Shown here piece after piece: positions 7,363 to 17,156 of a stretch of 64,000 nt of DNA; position 1 is the first letter of the stretch; each line of letters starts with the position of its first letter. Both the position numbers and the translations under genes were made by a program. Under the pieces are notes generated by a model that was not told the origin of the DNA, did not search any database, and was given only the letters and a program-made list of their open reading frames with translations. This DNA comes from Bacillus alkalicellulosilyticus (GTDB lineage Bacteria > Bacillota > Bacilli > Bacillales > Bacillaceae_F): positions 133,008 to 197,007 of the forward strand of contig NZ_KV917381.1 of the NCBI RefSeq assembly GCF_002019795.1, in the 5' to 3' direction.

Positions 7363-8721
7363 TTATAGTAGATGTGTTAAAAATGCAGTCGCAATACCAA
7401 AGTATATTAACAGAGAAAAAACATCGTTTAACGTTGTGATTAATGGACCTGATGCAACTGCTGGGTCAATCCCTAAACGATATAACGTTAAGGGAATCAC
7501 AGTTCCAGCTAATGTACCTACGATTAAAGTGATTAGCAACGAAACACCGACCACAAAACCAAGGATTAAGTCACCTCGCCAAAAATAAGCAATTGCACAA
7601 ATTAATAAGCCACAAGTTATTCCGATGATGATACCGACACGTAATTCACGGAAAACTAGTTGTAAAATGGTCTTTCTACTAACATCGGTAGTGACAAGTC
7701 CACGGATAACAACAGCTAATGATTGAGTTCCTGTATTACCGGTCATCCCGGCTATCATCGGCATAAAGAAAATTAAGGCAACAACACTTTCGATGGTTGC
7801 TTCAAAGCTACTGATAATACTTCCTGAAACAAGTCCAATAAATAATAATAAAATTAGCCAAGGTAATCTCCGAACAGATGCGGTTATCGCAGGTGTAAAA
7901 AAATCGATATCCTTACCTGCAGCAGAGATTTTTTGTATATCTTCATTTGCTTCTTGAATGACAACGTCGATAGCATCATCGACAGTTATAATTCCTAATA
8001 GTCTTTGTGCTTCGTCGACAACGGGAATTGAAATAAAATTATATCTTTCAATTAATTGAGCAACGTCTTCTTGGTCCATATCAACTTGAACGGAGACAAC
8101 TCGATTAAACATCAAGTCACTAATTTTATCTTCAATAGAGGCAATAAGTAAGTCTCGATAAGACACTACTCCGACAAGCTTCTTTTCATCATTGATAACG
8201 TACAGGTAATAAATATTTTCAGAAAAACTCGCAAAACTTTTCAGCTTATCAACAGCTTGTCTTACTGTATAGTCATCTTTTATCCAGATGAATTGGTTTG
8301 TCATTAACCCCCCGGCAGTGTCAGGAGGATAACTCATTAAGTCACGAACCGTCTCTGATTCTTCGCGTTTCATCCCTTCTAAAAACTCTTGGATTTTATC
8401 AACAGACAGCTCACTTAACAAATCAGCAAGATCGTCGTTATCCATATGGTTCATCACATTGGAAGAACGCTCAATCCCAAGTTTATGTAGAATTTCAATT
8501 TGAATGTCACTCTCTAATTCCTGGATTAATCCTGCAATTTGCTCTGGAGTTAAGAACATTAAAAATTTATGATGATGCTTTTCAGGAAGTCCTCGATATA
8601 ACTGTGCGAAATCATAGGGGTGGAGCTCTTCTAGGATTTCCTGGAGGGCTATTTTTTTACCTTCTTTTACATATTTGATGACTAATACGAGCATTTGGTC
8701 TTCTGTCAAATTCGCATTCAA
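7363..8721 (-). CDS. mgtE: MgtE magnesium transporter
   Basis: 452 aa from TTG 8721, which has aggtgg at proper spacing; the GTG at 8730 overlaps that site. An N-terminal superhelical MgtE_N domain (about 20-125) is followed by tandem CBS domains (about 135-250) that sense Mg2+. A five-span transmembrane pore follows (about 280-452), with PMIAGMTGNTGTQSLAVVIR and the pore-helix GTLAGTVIPLTLYRLGIDPA. It imports Mg2+ by channel-like gating. I see no M-box riboswitch in the 150-bp upstream gap. Confidence 0.95.
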   Translation of the reverse strand: MNANLTEDQMLVLVIKYVKEGKKIALQEILEELHPYDFAQLYRGLPEKHHHKFLMFLTPEQIAGLIQELESDIQIEILHKLGIERSSNVMNHMDNDDLADLLSELSVDKIQEFLEGMKREESETVRDLMSYPPDTAGGLMTNQFIWIKDDYTVRQAVDKLKSFASFSENIYYLYVINDEKKLVGVVSYRDLLIASIEDKISDLMFNRVVSVQVDMDQEDVAQLIERYNFISIPVVDEAQRLLGIITVDDAIDVVIQEANEDIQKISAAGKDIDFFTPAITASVRRLPWLILLLFIGLVSGSIISSFEATIESVVALIFFMPMIAGMTGNTGTQSLAVVIRGLVTTDVSRKTILQLVFRELRVGIIIGITCGLLICAIAYFWRGDLILGFVVGVSLLITLIVGTLAGTVIPLTLYRLGIDPAVASGPLITTLNDVFSLLIYFGIATAFLTHLL

Positions 8722-8891
8722 AACAACCACCTCATTTCATAAAAACTGCTACATGTCTTATTAATGTACTAAATCAAGGTTTATTAGTAAATCCTTTGCA
8801 AGAAAAAATGTCAAAACTGGTTTTATATGAATAGCATTTAATTTCCACAACATACTAAAAAAGAGAACCACATGATAAGGTGGGAATGATT

Positions 8892-10442
8892 GTGCTACGA
8901 AAAAAAATGAGACAAAAACAGCAACAAACCAAAAATAATGAGTATGTAACTCCAAATTATGAGGATTTTTTAAAACAAAAAATCGGGATAACCAATTTAG
9001 AAGAAATTCCTACAAGTACAGAAAAAGTCTCTTCCATCCTTGAAACAGTGTTTGAACATAGTATCGATTTTGAAGAGAGAAACATCAATATCCCTTCAGG
9101 ACAAAAACTAACGATATATTTTTTTAATAGTATCATTAACCATGAACGGTTACAGGAAGGGGTGGTTACCCCTTTTATATCAAGAATTGAACATCACAAA
9201 ACAGAATTCATTTCTGAATTAGGAGAGGTTATATACAATATCCAGTATGATACTCCAACAAATTGGAAGGATTTAATTCAAAACTGTTTAAAAGGGGATG
9301 TGATTTGTCACTTATCTGGGATAAAACCAATTACAATACCACTTGTACAGTTTGAAAAAAGAAATTTATCAGAACCGACGACGGAACAACAAGTGTATGG
9401 TCCAAAGGTAGGTTTTATTGAAGACAGCTTGGCTAATCTCTCTATCGTTCGGAAGTATTTTCAGGACCCAAGATTAAAAGCTCAAAAATTTCTGTTAGGG
9501 TCATTATCAAAGACAAAAACATACCTTGTGTATCTTGATGAATATGTAGATAATGATTTGCTTAATGACGTTGTGAAAAAAATGAGCGATATTAAAACGG
9601 ACAATATTATAACGACGATGAACCTTGCTCAGCATTTAGTGGAATTTCCGAAATCATTATTTCCACAAGTGAAAAAGACAGAAAGACCTGACCAAGTCGC
9701 TTTTGCACTCACACAAGGAAAAATCGTAATTTTTTTAGATAATTCGACCTTTGCTATCATTTTGCCGACAACACTTTGGATGTTTTACGAAACAGGGGAC
9801 GACAATGACGAAGGGTCGATGTGGAACCTAACATTTATGAGGTTGCTTCGTATCTCAAGCATGTTCATTGCAACATTGGCACCTGCAACCTATGTCGCGC
9901 TCGTGGCCTTTCATCCGGAGCTAATACCTACCACATTGGCGTTAACTGTAGCAGAGTCAAGGAACAATATTCCATTTCCAGCTCCAGCTGAAGCCTTTTT
10001 AATGATGTTTGCGTTAGATGTCTTAGTTGAAGCAAGTATTAGGCTTCCTAGTTTTATTGGACAAACAATTGGTATTGTCGGTGGTTTAGTAATCGGACAA
10101 TCAGCAGTTGAGGCTGGAATTGTGAGTAGTGCGATGGTCATTGTTATCGCATTTACCGCGATATCGGCGTTTACAGCTCCATCATGGGAATTAGCTTCAT
10201 CATGGCGTGTCATTCGTTACATGCTTCTATTTTTTGCAGCTTTTCTGGGGCTTTATGGGTTAATTCTAGGAATATGTTTATTTACGATGCATACATCGGC
10301 ACTTACATCATTTAAAAAACCATATATGTCATCATTAAGTCCATTAAATCCAAGAGAATTCTTTGATGTGTTTGTGAGAAATGCCATTCGGAAAAATGAC
10401 AAAGGAGGAAATTCTAATGAAAACAGTTCAAAAGACGCTTAA
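8892..10442 (+). CDS. Spore germination receptor subunit A (GerAA/GerKA family)
   Basis: 516 aa from GTG 8892 (aaggtgg upstream); ATG 8886 is possible. The hydrophilic N-terminal half (about 1-285) includes KTYLVYLDEYVDNDLL and the conserved RPDQVAFALTQGKIVIFLDN. A membrane domain follows, with the GerA signature WMFYETGDDNDEGS, the PAPAEAFLMMFALDVLVEAS segment and SLSPLNPREFFDVFVR near the C-terminus. GerA proteins sit in the inner spore membrane and, with the B and C subunits, sense nutrients. The subtype and ligand cannot be told. Confidence 0.93.
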   Translation: MLRKKMRQKQQQTKNNEYVTPNYEDFLKQKIGITNLEEIPTSTEKVSSILETVFEHSIDFEERNINIPSGQKLTIYFFNSIINHERLQEGVVTPFISRIEHHKTEFISELGEVIYNIQYDTPTNWKDLIQNCLKGDVICHLSGIKPITIPLVQFEKRNLSEPTTEQQVYGPKVGFIEDSLANLSIVRKYFQDPRLKAQKFLLGSLSKTKTYLVYLDEYVDNDLLNDVVKKMSDIKTDNIITTMNLAQHLVEFPKSLFPQVKKTERPDQVAFALTQGKIVIFLDNSTFAIILPTTLWMFYETGDDNDEGSMWNLTFMRLLRISSMFIATLAPATYVALVAFHPELIPTTLALTVAESRNNIPFPAPAEAFLMMFALDVLVEASIRLPSFIGQTIGIVGGLVIGQSAVEAGIVSSAMVIVIAFTAISAFTAPSWELASSWRVIRYMLLFFAAFLGLYGLILGICLFTMHTSALTSFKKPYMSSLSPLNPREFFDVFVRNAIRKNDKGGNSNENSSKDA

Positions 10443-11508
10443 AAGCTTTGACCTGTTTGCGTTTACGGTTTCCTCTACGATTAGTGTAGGTATTGCATTT
10501 TTACCATATGTAGCTGGGGAAGAGATTCGAAGCGCTTGGCTCAAAGTGATGATTGGTTCTCTTCCGTTTTTTGGTTTCCTATTCTTGCTCCATCTTTTCA
10601 ACAAAAGGTATTCAACGGGTGATTTTTTCTTAGAATTAAAAAAACGTATATGGAAGCCCGTGTATTGGTTGATTATCGGATATCTTTTTATAAGTATTAT
10701 TTATGCAGGAGGAATCGTACTAACGGGAATGGGGGCGGTAGTAAATACCTATTTGCTCCCTAACACTTCTCAATGGGTTTATATTTTATTTTTTTTAGTT
10801 GTCGTAGCAGTTGGAGTTTATTATGGATTAGCTGCAATTATCCGTTTTGTTGTATTAACGATTGTTATTGAATTTTCTATTTTGCTTGTAATCATTGCAA
10901 TAGGTTTTACAGAGCCTTTCCGCTGGATTTACATTCCACCGGTTATGGACATTGATATTAGTTTGCTTTTGAAAAGTACAATATCCGATTTTGCTAGATA
11001 TAGTGGACTTGTGACGCTGTTAGGTTTAGTAGTCTATAGTAAGCCTAATCAATCCATAATTAAACCAACTAGTTTTGGTTTGTTATTTGTATTGATTGTA
11101 TATACGGCTTTATCGATTGTTGTTCTAGGAACGTTTGGTTTTGAAGAATCTCTTCAGTTGATTTCACCTTTTATTGCATTAGTCCAGACGTACTCTACGG
11201 CAGGAGGTGTTATTGAAAGGCTTGATTTAATATTTTTAGCCTTTTGGCTTGTTTTGTTTTTTAAGATTATCATCATTCATATTTGGTTTTTAGTTCTTAT
11301 GTTGAAAAAGAATTTTCCAAATGTAAATGGGAAATGGTTTATTTTGCTCATTTGTGGAATGCTCTTTGTTCTTAATCTATTTTTGCCACCAATCATTTCA
11401 GACTATTGGAGAGTTCATAATTTTAATACAGCCATGTACGCACTGGTTTTACCGTCAGTCTTGCTAATCTATTTACTACTGAGAAAAAAGGGAGGGAGGC
11501 AAGCTTGA
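10417..11508 (+). CDS. Spore germination receptor subunit B (GerAB family permease-like)
   Basis: 363 aa. ATG 10417 has a perfect aaaggagg nine bases upstream; an ATG 36 bp earlier lacks one. Ten hydrophobic segments are of the APC-superfamily amino-acid permease type, the fold of the GerAB ligand-binding subunit. It begins inside the 3' end of the A-subunit gene (26-bp overlap) and ends within a TTGA overlap with the C-subunit start, so the three genes are translationally coupled. Confidence 0.9.
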   Translation: MKTVQKTLKSFDLFAFTVSSTISVGIAFLPYVAGEEIRSAWLKVMIGSLPFFGFLFLLHLFNKRYSTGDFFLELKKRIWKPVYWLIIGYLFISIIYAGGIVLTGMGAVVNTYLLPNTSQWVYILFFLVVVAVGVYYGLAAIIRFVVLTIVIEFSILLVIIAIGFTEPFRWIYIPPVMDIDISLLLKSTISDFARYSGLVTLLGLVVYSKPNQSIIKPTSFGLLFVLIVYTALSIVVLGTFGFEESLQLISPFIALVQTYSTAGGVIERLDLIFLAFWLVLFFKIIIIHIWFLVLMLKKNFPNVNGKWFILLICGMLFVLNLFLPPIISDYWRVHNFNTAMYALVLPSVLLIYLLLRKKGGRQA

Positions 11509-12656
11509 AACAAAAGATTAAGAAAATGACGACATCTCTTGTCGTGTTACTCATACTAACCAGTTGTAGTCCAGATGCTAGGGAGCTTGATGAAAGATCG
11601 ATGATCCTAGGGTTAGCAATTGATAGGGGAGAAGAAAAACTTTATAAAGTGTCGATTCAACTTCCTATCTTAGCTGAAGAACCAAATAGTGGTGCTGAAC
11701 AAGCGAGCCGAGAATTTGAGGTGTTTTCTGTGGAGAGTGATGCTCTTTGGGAAGCGTTCGCAGAACTAGAGTCCTATACACCTTCTGTTCTTTTCTTCGG
11801 ACATTTAAAGGTTGTTGCGATTTCTGAAGAACTTGCTCGAAATGGACTTGGTGATGTCATTGACACATTAGACCGAGAAGCAACAGTTGCTAATCAAGTA
11901 TCCCTAATCATTGTTGAAGGAAAGGCAGAAGAGTTTATAAGGACAGAATCACCTTTAATTAATTTACCTGCACTCTATTTACACCGATTCTTTCAAGCGG
12001 ACCAAAAAATATCAAGAGCGGAACGGATTAAGCTTTTTGAATTTTTGCGTGACACGAATATGATATCCAATGCCGCTACACTGCCTCTTGGAAGAATAAA
12101 CGATGAGAGTATCGTTATCGAAGGGCTGGGTGTTTTTAAAGACTATAGCATGGTCGGGAAACTGAGAATGGTGCAAGCTGGGGTAAGTCAACTCCTTAAA
12201 AACAATGAAGTGGATGACATGAATATAACAGTTGTTGTAGATCATGTTGGTAAAAAAGTGACTAGCTCAATTACTAGAATGCATTTGAAGCAGAAAGTGC
12301 GTTTTGATAAGGAGAGTCCAATTACTTTCACTCTTGATGTTCGTGGAGAAGGACAACTAATAGCGTTATCGGATGTCACGGCTAGAGAAACACCGGAATT
12401 TCTTGAAAGTTTAGAAACAACGGTTGAAGAAGAAGTAAAGAAAGAAATCGAAGCGGCAATAGAAGAAATGAAGAAAATTAATATAGAACCATGGTTACTA
12501 GGCCACCGTGTCTGGGCAACTAATCCGCGACTGTTTGAAAAATTAGATTGGGAAACAACTGGTTGGAAAAATGCAAATTTTGAGATTACTGTTGATTTTG
12601 AGATAAATGACACCGGTCAAAGAGGGTATTATAACAAGAAAAAAATTGGAAGATAG
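11505..12656 (+). CDS. Spore germination receptor subunit C (GerAC family lipoprotein)
   Basis: 383 aa from TTG 11505 with ggaggg just upstream. The lipobox LILTSCSPDARELDERSM (Cys21) predicts anchoring to the outer face of the inner spore membrane. ILGLAIDRG and the C-terminal PWLLGHRVWATNPRLF segment are Ger(x)C family features. Last gene of a gerABC operon. Confidence 0.92.
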   Translation: MKQKIKKMTTSLVVLLILTSCSPDARELDERSMILGLAIDRGEEKLYKVSIQLPILAEEPNSGAEQASREFEVFSVESDALWEAFAELESYTPSVLFFGHLKVVAISEELARNGLGDVIDTLDREATVANQVSLIIVEGKAEEFIRTESPLINLPALYLHRFFQADQKISRAERIKLFEFLRDTNMISNAATLPLGRINDESIVIEGLGVFKDYSMVGKLRMVQAGVSQLLKNNEVDDMNITVVVDHVGKKVTSSITRMHLKQKVRFDKESPITFTLDVRGEGQLIALSDVTARETPEFLESLETTVEEEVKKEIEAAIEEMKKINIEPWLLGHRVWATNPRLFEKLDWETTGWKNANFEITVDFEINDTGQRGYYNKKKIGR

Positions 12657-12681
12657 GGTGTAGAGAATACGGTTGATCTCA

Positions 12682-12735
12682 TTGACGGTCTAGTTTTCCC
12701 TGTGATATAATCGGAGATATTGAAAATCATTATCA
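12682..12735 (+). promoter_or_regulatory. Sigma-A promoter with Fur box
   Basis: TTGACG (12682-12687), 18-bp spacer, TATAAT (12706-12711). TGAAAATCATTATCA (12721-12735) then matches the 7-1-7 Fur box TGATAATNATTATCA at 14 of 15 positions and lies over the expected start site. Confidence 0.85.
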
Positions 12736-12780
12736 TTCTCAATGGATTATATATAAAATTAGCTTTTGGGAGGGAGAACC

Positions 12781-13833
12781 ATGAGCTTTATACAATTAAA
12801 CGGGATTACTAAATTCTTTACAAGAACATTGAAACCAGCAGTTGATAACCTTTCTCTACATATTGAAAAAGGCGAAATCATTACATTACTTGGACCAAGC
12901 GGCTGTGGGAAGACCACTACGTTACGAATGCTTGCAGGTTTCGAACAACCTAGTACGGGAACGATTCAAGTTGGGGACGAGGTTGTATTTAAAGACGGGC
13001 GTAGTTTACCACCAGAAAAAAGGGGAATTGGTATGGTTTTTCAAGACTATGCACTGTTTCCTCATTTAACGATTGAAAAAAACGTGATGTTTGGTTTGAA
13101 TAAATGGTCAACGAAACAGAAGAAAGAACGCGTCAGAGAGGTATTAGAATTAGTTGGTCTCTCGGAGTTCAATAAGCGATATCCTAGTGAGTTATCCGGT
13201 GGGCAGCAACAGAGGGTTGCATTGGCTAGAGCCTTAGCTCCTCGTCCGCATGTTATCTTAATGGATGAACCCTTTAGTAATTTAGATGCTGGACTACGTG
13301 AAAAAATGCGTTATGAGGTAACAGCTATTTTACGTAAAGCAGATACAACAGCAATTATCGTTACTCATGACCAAAAAGATGCATTCGCAGTTTCTGATCG
13401 GGTAGTAGTGATGAATGAAGGAATTATTCAGCAAATTGCCTCTCCGAAGGAAATGTACCGTTGTCCGAAAAACTGCTTTGTGGCTCAATTTGTTGGGAAA
13501 ACCAACTTGCTATCAGGAACGTTATGTCCAGACTTAAAGCATGTTGAGACAAATATTGGACGCGTCTGTTTGCCTTCAGCTTTGACGGAGAGTATGGATA
13601 ATGTGATGGTTTCCATTCGTCCAGAGGGCTGTCGCTTATCAGAAAAAGGTAGGTATGTTGGAACCGTTGAACGAGTGACGTACACTGGTGAATACCAAGA
13701 GGTAACTGTACGATTAAATGGAGATTTGACTGTTGAACCAATGGTTATTTATGCATCGATTGAACAAGATGTTGAAGTTGGTTCCGTCATTTCATTTGAT
13801 ATAACCCCTGAATTAGTAGCATTAGTAGACTAA
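12781..13833 (+). CDS. Iron(III) ABC transporter ATP-binding protein (FbpC-like)
   Basis: 350 aa. Walker A GPSGCGKTT, Q-loop VFQDYALFPH, signature LSGGQQQRVALARAL, Walker B VILMDEPFSNLD and H-loop IVTHDQ are intact. A C-terminal TOBE-like regulatory domain (about 240-350) is typical of ferric and sulfate/spermidine-type importers. ATG 12781 follows gggaggg. Fur control and the neighbouring ferric-type binding protein and permease indicate Fe3+ import. It ends in its own terminator, so it is not in one transcript with the other two parts. Confidence 0.88.
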   Translation: MSFIQLNGITKFFTRTLKPAVDNLSLHIEKGEIITLLGPSGCGKTTTLRMLAGFEQPSTGTIQVGDEVVFKDGRSLPPEKRGIGMVFQDYALFPHLTIEKNVMFGLNKWSTKQKKERVREVLELVGLSEFNKRYPSELSGGQQQRVALARALAPRPHVILMDEPFSNLDAGLREKMRYEVTAILRKADTTAIIVTHDQKDAFAVSDRVVVMNEGIIQQIASPKEMYRCPKNCFVAQFVGKTNLLSGTLCPDLKHVETNIGRVCLPSALTESMDNVMVSIRPEGCRLSEKGRYVGTVERVTYTGEYQEVTVRLNGDLTVEPMVIYASIEQDVEVGSVISFDITPELVALVD

Positions 13834-13840
13834 AGATAGT

Positions 13841-13884
13841 AAAAGCTAGTTAAGTAGATAAACCTACTTAACTAGCTTTTTTTT
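13841..13884 (+). terminator. Rho-independent terminator
   Basis: Perfect 17-bp stem aaaagctagttaagtag/ctacttaactagctttt with a 6-nt loop, followed by T8. Confidence 0.95.
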
Positions 13885-14004
13885 GGTTTAAATCTTGGGG
13901 ATGAATAACTGCACTCCTGCGAGTTCTTTACTATCTTAAGAACTACATATATGGCAGAAATGAACAAAGTTAAAAAAAATTATTAGGTATTTTCTGAAAA
14001 TGTA

Positions 14005-14032
14005 TTGACTTGATAATGATTATCATTATAAT
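14005..14032 (+). promoter_or_regulatory. Promoter with a perfect Fur box in the spacer
   Basis: TTGACT (14005-14010), 16-bp spacer, TATAAT (14027-14032). TGATAATGATTATCA (14011-14025), a perfect 7-1-7 Fur box, fills the spacer, so iron-loaded Fur should block polymerase directly. Confidence 0.92.
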
Positions 14033-14097
14033 TAGGAATTGTAGTAAATGAGATTGAATCTCATTATTAATACATATACAGAGAAGGGGATAGGAAA

Positions 14098-15213
14098 ATG
14101 AAAAAACAACTATTAACATTAGGATTACTTTTAATCCTTGCACTGATTACGATTGTAGGTTGTTCAAATGGAGAGAACCAAACAGAAGAGGCACCAATAG
14201 CAGAAGAGCAAACAAATGAAGTGGCAACAAATGAAGAAACAGCAGTAGAACCTGAAGGGGATGCAGTTGTTAATCTTTATACAAGCAGACACTATGATGT
14301 TGATGCTGAATTATATAAAATGTTTGAAGAAGAAACTGGAATTAAAGTAAATGTTGTAGAAGGAAAAGGCGATGAGTTAATGGAGCGTCTTGACCGTGAA
14401 GGTGAAAATACAGAAGCTGATGTATTTATTACTGCTGATGCTGGTAACTTACACCGTCTAAAAGAAAGAGATTTATTACAAGAAGTAAATAGTGATGTAT
14501 TAGCTACAAATATTCCTGATAAATTCCGTGATGATGATAATCACTGGTTTGGTTTAACAAAAAGAGCACGTGTTATCGTTTATGCAAAAGACCGAGTTGA
14601 CCCATCAGAACTTTCAACATATGAAGCGTTAACGGAACCACAATGGGAGGGAAGAGTATTAATTCGTGCTTCTGAAAATATTTACAACCAATCATTATTA
14701 GGTTCATTTATTGAACTAAATGGTGAAGAGGCTGCTAAAGAATGGGCAGCTGGTATTGTTAATAACATGGCTCAAGACCCACAAGGTGGCGACACTGACC
14801 AAATTATAGCAGTTGTTGCTGGTACAGGTGACGTTGCTATTTCAAATACGTACTATGTAGGTAGATTATTAAATTCTGAAAATCCAGAAGAAGTAAAAGT
14901 GGCTGAACAAGTTGGAGTATTCTTCCCGAACCAAGACACTAATGGTACACATGTTAATATTAGTGGAGCTGCTGTAACAAAACACGCAACTAACGTTGAA
15001 AATGCAATTAAATTTATCGAATTCTTATCTAGCAATGATTCTCAAAAAGTATTTGCTGAAGGAAACAATGAGTATCCAGTAAATCCAGATGTTGAACAAT
15101 CTGAAACATTAAAATCTTGGGGAGAGTTTAAAGAGCAAGATATTGATTTAACAATTCTTGGTGTAAACAATGCAAGATCTATCCAAATCTTTAATGAAGT
15201 TGGCTGGAAATAA
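14098..15213 (+). CDS. Iron(III) ABC transporter substrate-binding lipoprotein (FutA/FbpA-like)
   Basis: 371 aa. Signal peptide with lipobox (ITIVGCSNGEN, Cys22), then an acidic linker. The type II periplasmic-binding fold begins VNLYTSRHYDVDAELYKMFE, the usual start of FutA/FbpA ferric-binding proteins. Paired tyrosines in SNTYYVGRL (about residues 254-262) are the expected iron ligands. Its own Fur-controlled promoter gives separate, probably strong, expression. Confidence 0.93.
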   Translation: MKKQLLTLGLLLILALITIVGCSNGENQTEEAPIAEEQTNEVATNEETAVEPEGDAVVNLYTSRHYDVDAELYKMFEEETGIKVNVVEGKGDELMERLDREGENTEADVFITADAGNLHRLKERDLLQEVNSDVLATNIPDKFRDDDNHWFGLTKRARVIVYAKDRVDPSELSTYEALTEPQWEGRVLIRASENIYNQSLLGSFIELNGEEAAKEWAAGIVNNMAQDPQGGDTDQIIAVVAGTGDVAISNTYYVGRLLNSENPEEVKVAEQVGVFFPNQDTNGTHVNISGAAVTKHATNVENAIKFIEFLSSNDSQKVFAEGNNEYPVNPDVEQSETLKSWGEFKEQDIDLTILGVNNARSIQIFNEVGWK

Positions 15214-15228
15214 ATTTTTAGTAAAATG

Positions 15229-15262
15229 AACCGTATCACTTCTGTGATACGGTTACATTATT
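15229..15262 (+). terminator. Terminator after the binding-protein gene
   Basis: Perfect 11-bp stem aaccgtatcac/gtgatacggtt with a ttct loop. The T-tail is weak (acattatttt), so some read-through into the permease is plausible. Confidence 0.65.
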
Positions 15263-15370
15263 TTCATGGTAAGATATTGTTTCCATATAGAATACTTTTC
15301 TGTATACTTTAACTTAGTTTGATCCCTTGTATCCTACTAAACTCTTATAATCCATAAGGAAGTGTCACCT

Positions 15371-17011
15371 ATGAGATTAATTGAACAGACAAAACAACAT
15401 ATAAATCTGTGGGCGATCCTAAGTTTTTTCTTCGTATTTATTATTCTATTGCCGAATCTATTAATTGTTGTTCAGTTTTTCACAGAACCGAATGAGAACT
15501 GGGCACATATAAAAGAATATTTATTGCAAAATTATATTTATAACACGGTAGTCCTTATTACTTTTACTGGTATAGCAACAACAATAATTGGTACAAGTTT
15601 AGCGTGGTTTATTACGATATATAAATTTCCCTTACGTAATTTCTTAAAGTGGGGTTTAATCTTACCCTTAGCCATACCGCCATTTATTGGAGCATATACG
15701 TATCATGGCATGTTAAATTATACAGGTATTATTCAATCGACTTTAAGAAACAGTTTTGATATAACTGTAAACCAACGGTATTTTGATATTATGAATATGC
15801 AAGGTGCGGTCTTTATTTTTACAATCTTCCTGTTCCCGTATGTCTATACAATTATGAAAAGCTTTTTAGAAAACCAATCAGCTACCGCATTGGAGAATGC
15901 TTCTTTATTAGGTAGTAATACATTTAGTATTTTTTACCGAGTCATTTTACCAATATCAAGACCAGCGATAGTTGGTGGTGTTAGTTTAGTTATATTAGAA
16001 GTATTAAATGATTATGGTGTTGTTCGATTCTACGGAATTCAAACATTTAGTACGGCTATTTTTCAAACGTGGTTTGGCATGGGCGACCTCGATTCAGCGC
16101 TGAAGCTTGCTGGAATCCTTATGTCGATTGTAATTATAATACTAGTGTTAGAAAAGCTAATTCGTGGACGAAGAAAGTTTAATAATTCTACATCAACGGT
16201 TAGTCGTATCAAACCAAAACAATTAAAAGGTATAAAAGCATGGTTGGTTTTCGCGTATTGTTTTGGGATATTTTCTGTAGCATTTTTAATTCCGTTTTTA
16301 CAACTTCTTCATTGGGTCTTTATGACGTATGAAAAGATTGCTAGTCCTGAGTTTCTCACCTTGATTTGGAATTCCGTATTTGTAGCAACGATTGCGGCTA
16401 CTTTTATTGTTGTCATTGCACTTATTGTTGCCAATTATACAAGACTACATGTAAATATAGTAACAAAGCTATTTTCAAAGATTACAACACTAGGGTATTC
16501 TGTTCCAGGGGCTGTCATTGCAATTGCGATCATTACAGTTTTTCTCGCGTTAGATAGATACATGATTTCAATTACTGCCTATTTTGGTTCTAATCCAACT
16601 GTGGCATTAAGTACGACTCTAGTCATGCTAGTATCAGCATATATTATTCGTTTTTTAGCGGTTGGATTTAACTCCATTGAGGCCGGTTTTGAGAAGGTAG
16701 GAACTAGTTATACAGAAGCGTCAAGGTCCTTAGGGATGTCAACGTACAAAACCTTTTTAAGAGTCGATATCCCTTTAATAAAAGGTGCAATCTTCGGAGG
16801 CTTTATCTTAGTATTTGTTGATATCTTAAAAGAATTGCCTTTAACCTTTATTCTACAACCTTTTAACTTCAATACACTAGCGACCAGAGCCTTTCGCTAT
16901 GCCAATGACGAAATGGTAAACGAAGCTGCACTTGCTTCTATATTAATAATCCTGATTAGTGCCGTATGTATCTTTTTCTTCCATAAAGTACTTGACCGTA
17001 GTTCAAATTAA
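15371..17011 (+). CDS. Iron(III) ABC transporter permease (FbpB/ThiP-like)
   Basis: 546 aa from ATG 15371; a GTG at 15362 is too close to the ribosome site. Twelve predicted spans form a duplicated permease. Each half carries an EAA loop: ENASLLGSNTFSIFYRVILP (about 176-195) and EASRSLGMSTYKTFLRVDIP (about 454-473). This two-in-one build is typical of ferric importers. Between the binding-protein gene and this one lies only a weak terminator, so it may rely on read-through from the Fur promoter at 14005. Confidence 0.92.
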   Translation: MRLIEQTKQHINLWAILSFFFVFIILLPNLLIVVQFFTEPNENWAHIKEYLLQNYIYNTVVLITFTGIATTIIGTSLAWFITIYKFPLRNFLKWGLILPLAIPPFIGAYTYHGMLNYTGIIQSTLRNSFDITVNQRYFDIMNMQGAVFIFTIFLFPYVYTIMKSFLENQSATALENASLLGSNTFSIFYRVILPISRPAIVGGVSLVILEVLNDYGVVRFYGIQTFSTAIFQTWFGMGDLDSALKLAGILMSIVIIILVLEKLIRGRRKFNNSTSTVSRIKPKQLKGIKAWLVFAYCFGIFSVAFLIPFLQLLHWVFMTYEKIASPEFLTLIWNSVFVATIAATFIVVIALIVANYTRLHVNIVTKLFSKITTLGYSVPGAVIAIAIITVFLALDRYMISITAYFGSNPTVALSTTLVMLVSAYIIRFLAVGFNSIEAGFEKVGTSYTEASRSLGMSTYKTFLRVDIPLIKGAIFGGFILVFVDILKELPLTFILQPFNFNTLATRAFRYANDEMVNEAALASILIILISAVCIFFFHKVLDRSSN

Positions 17012-17019
17012 AGTTAATC

Positions 17020-17052
17020 AAAGCTATCTGTTTATGGGCAGGTAGCTTTTTT
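17020..17052 (+). terminator. Rho-independent terminator
   Basis: aaagctatctg/caggtagcttt stem with a short loop, followed by T6. Confidence 0.85.
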
Positions 17053-17087
17053 GTTACAACAATGACACAAAAAAAGGGAAAATAATA

Positions 17088-17117
17088 TTGACATCGATAA
17101 TCATTATCAATTAAACT
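17088..17117 (+). promoter_or_regulatory. Promoter with Fur box upstream of the DUF2325 gene
   Basis: TTGACA (17088-17093). CGATAATCATTATCA (17095-17109) matches the 7-1-7 Fur box at 14 of 15 positions. The -10 (TAAACT, 17112-17117) is weak. Third Fur box of this locus. Confidence 0.8.
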
Positions 17118-17156
17118 ATACGTAAGTGAAAGCTATTATCAATTGGAGGTTAGTAT

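Noticed and set aside
8731-8879. M-box riboswitch for mgtE
   Set aside because: The 150-bp divergent gap shows no M-box core or terminator.
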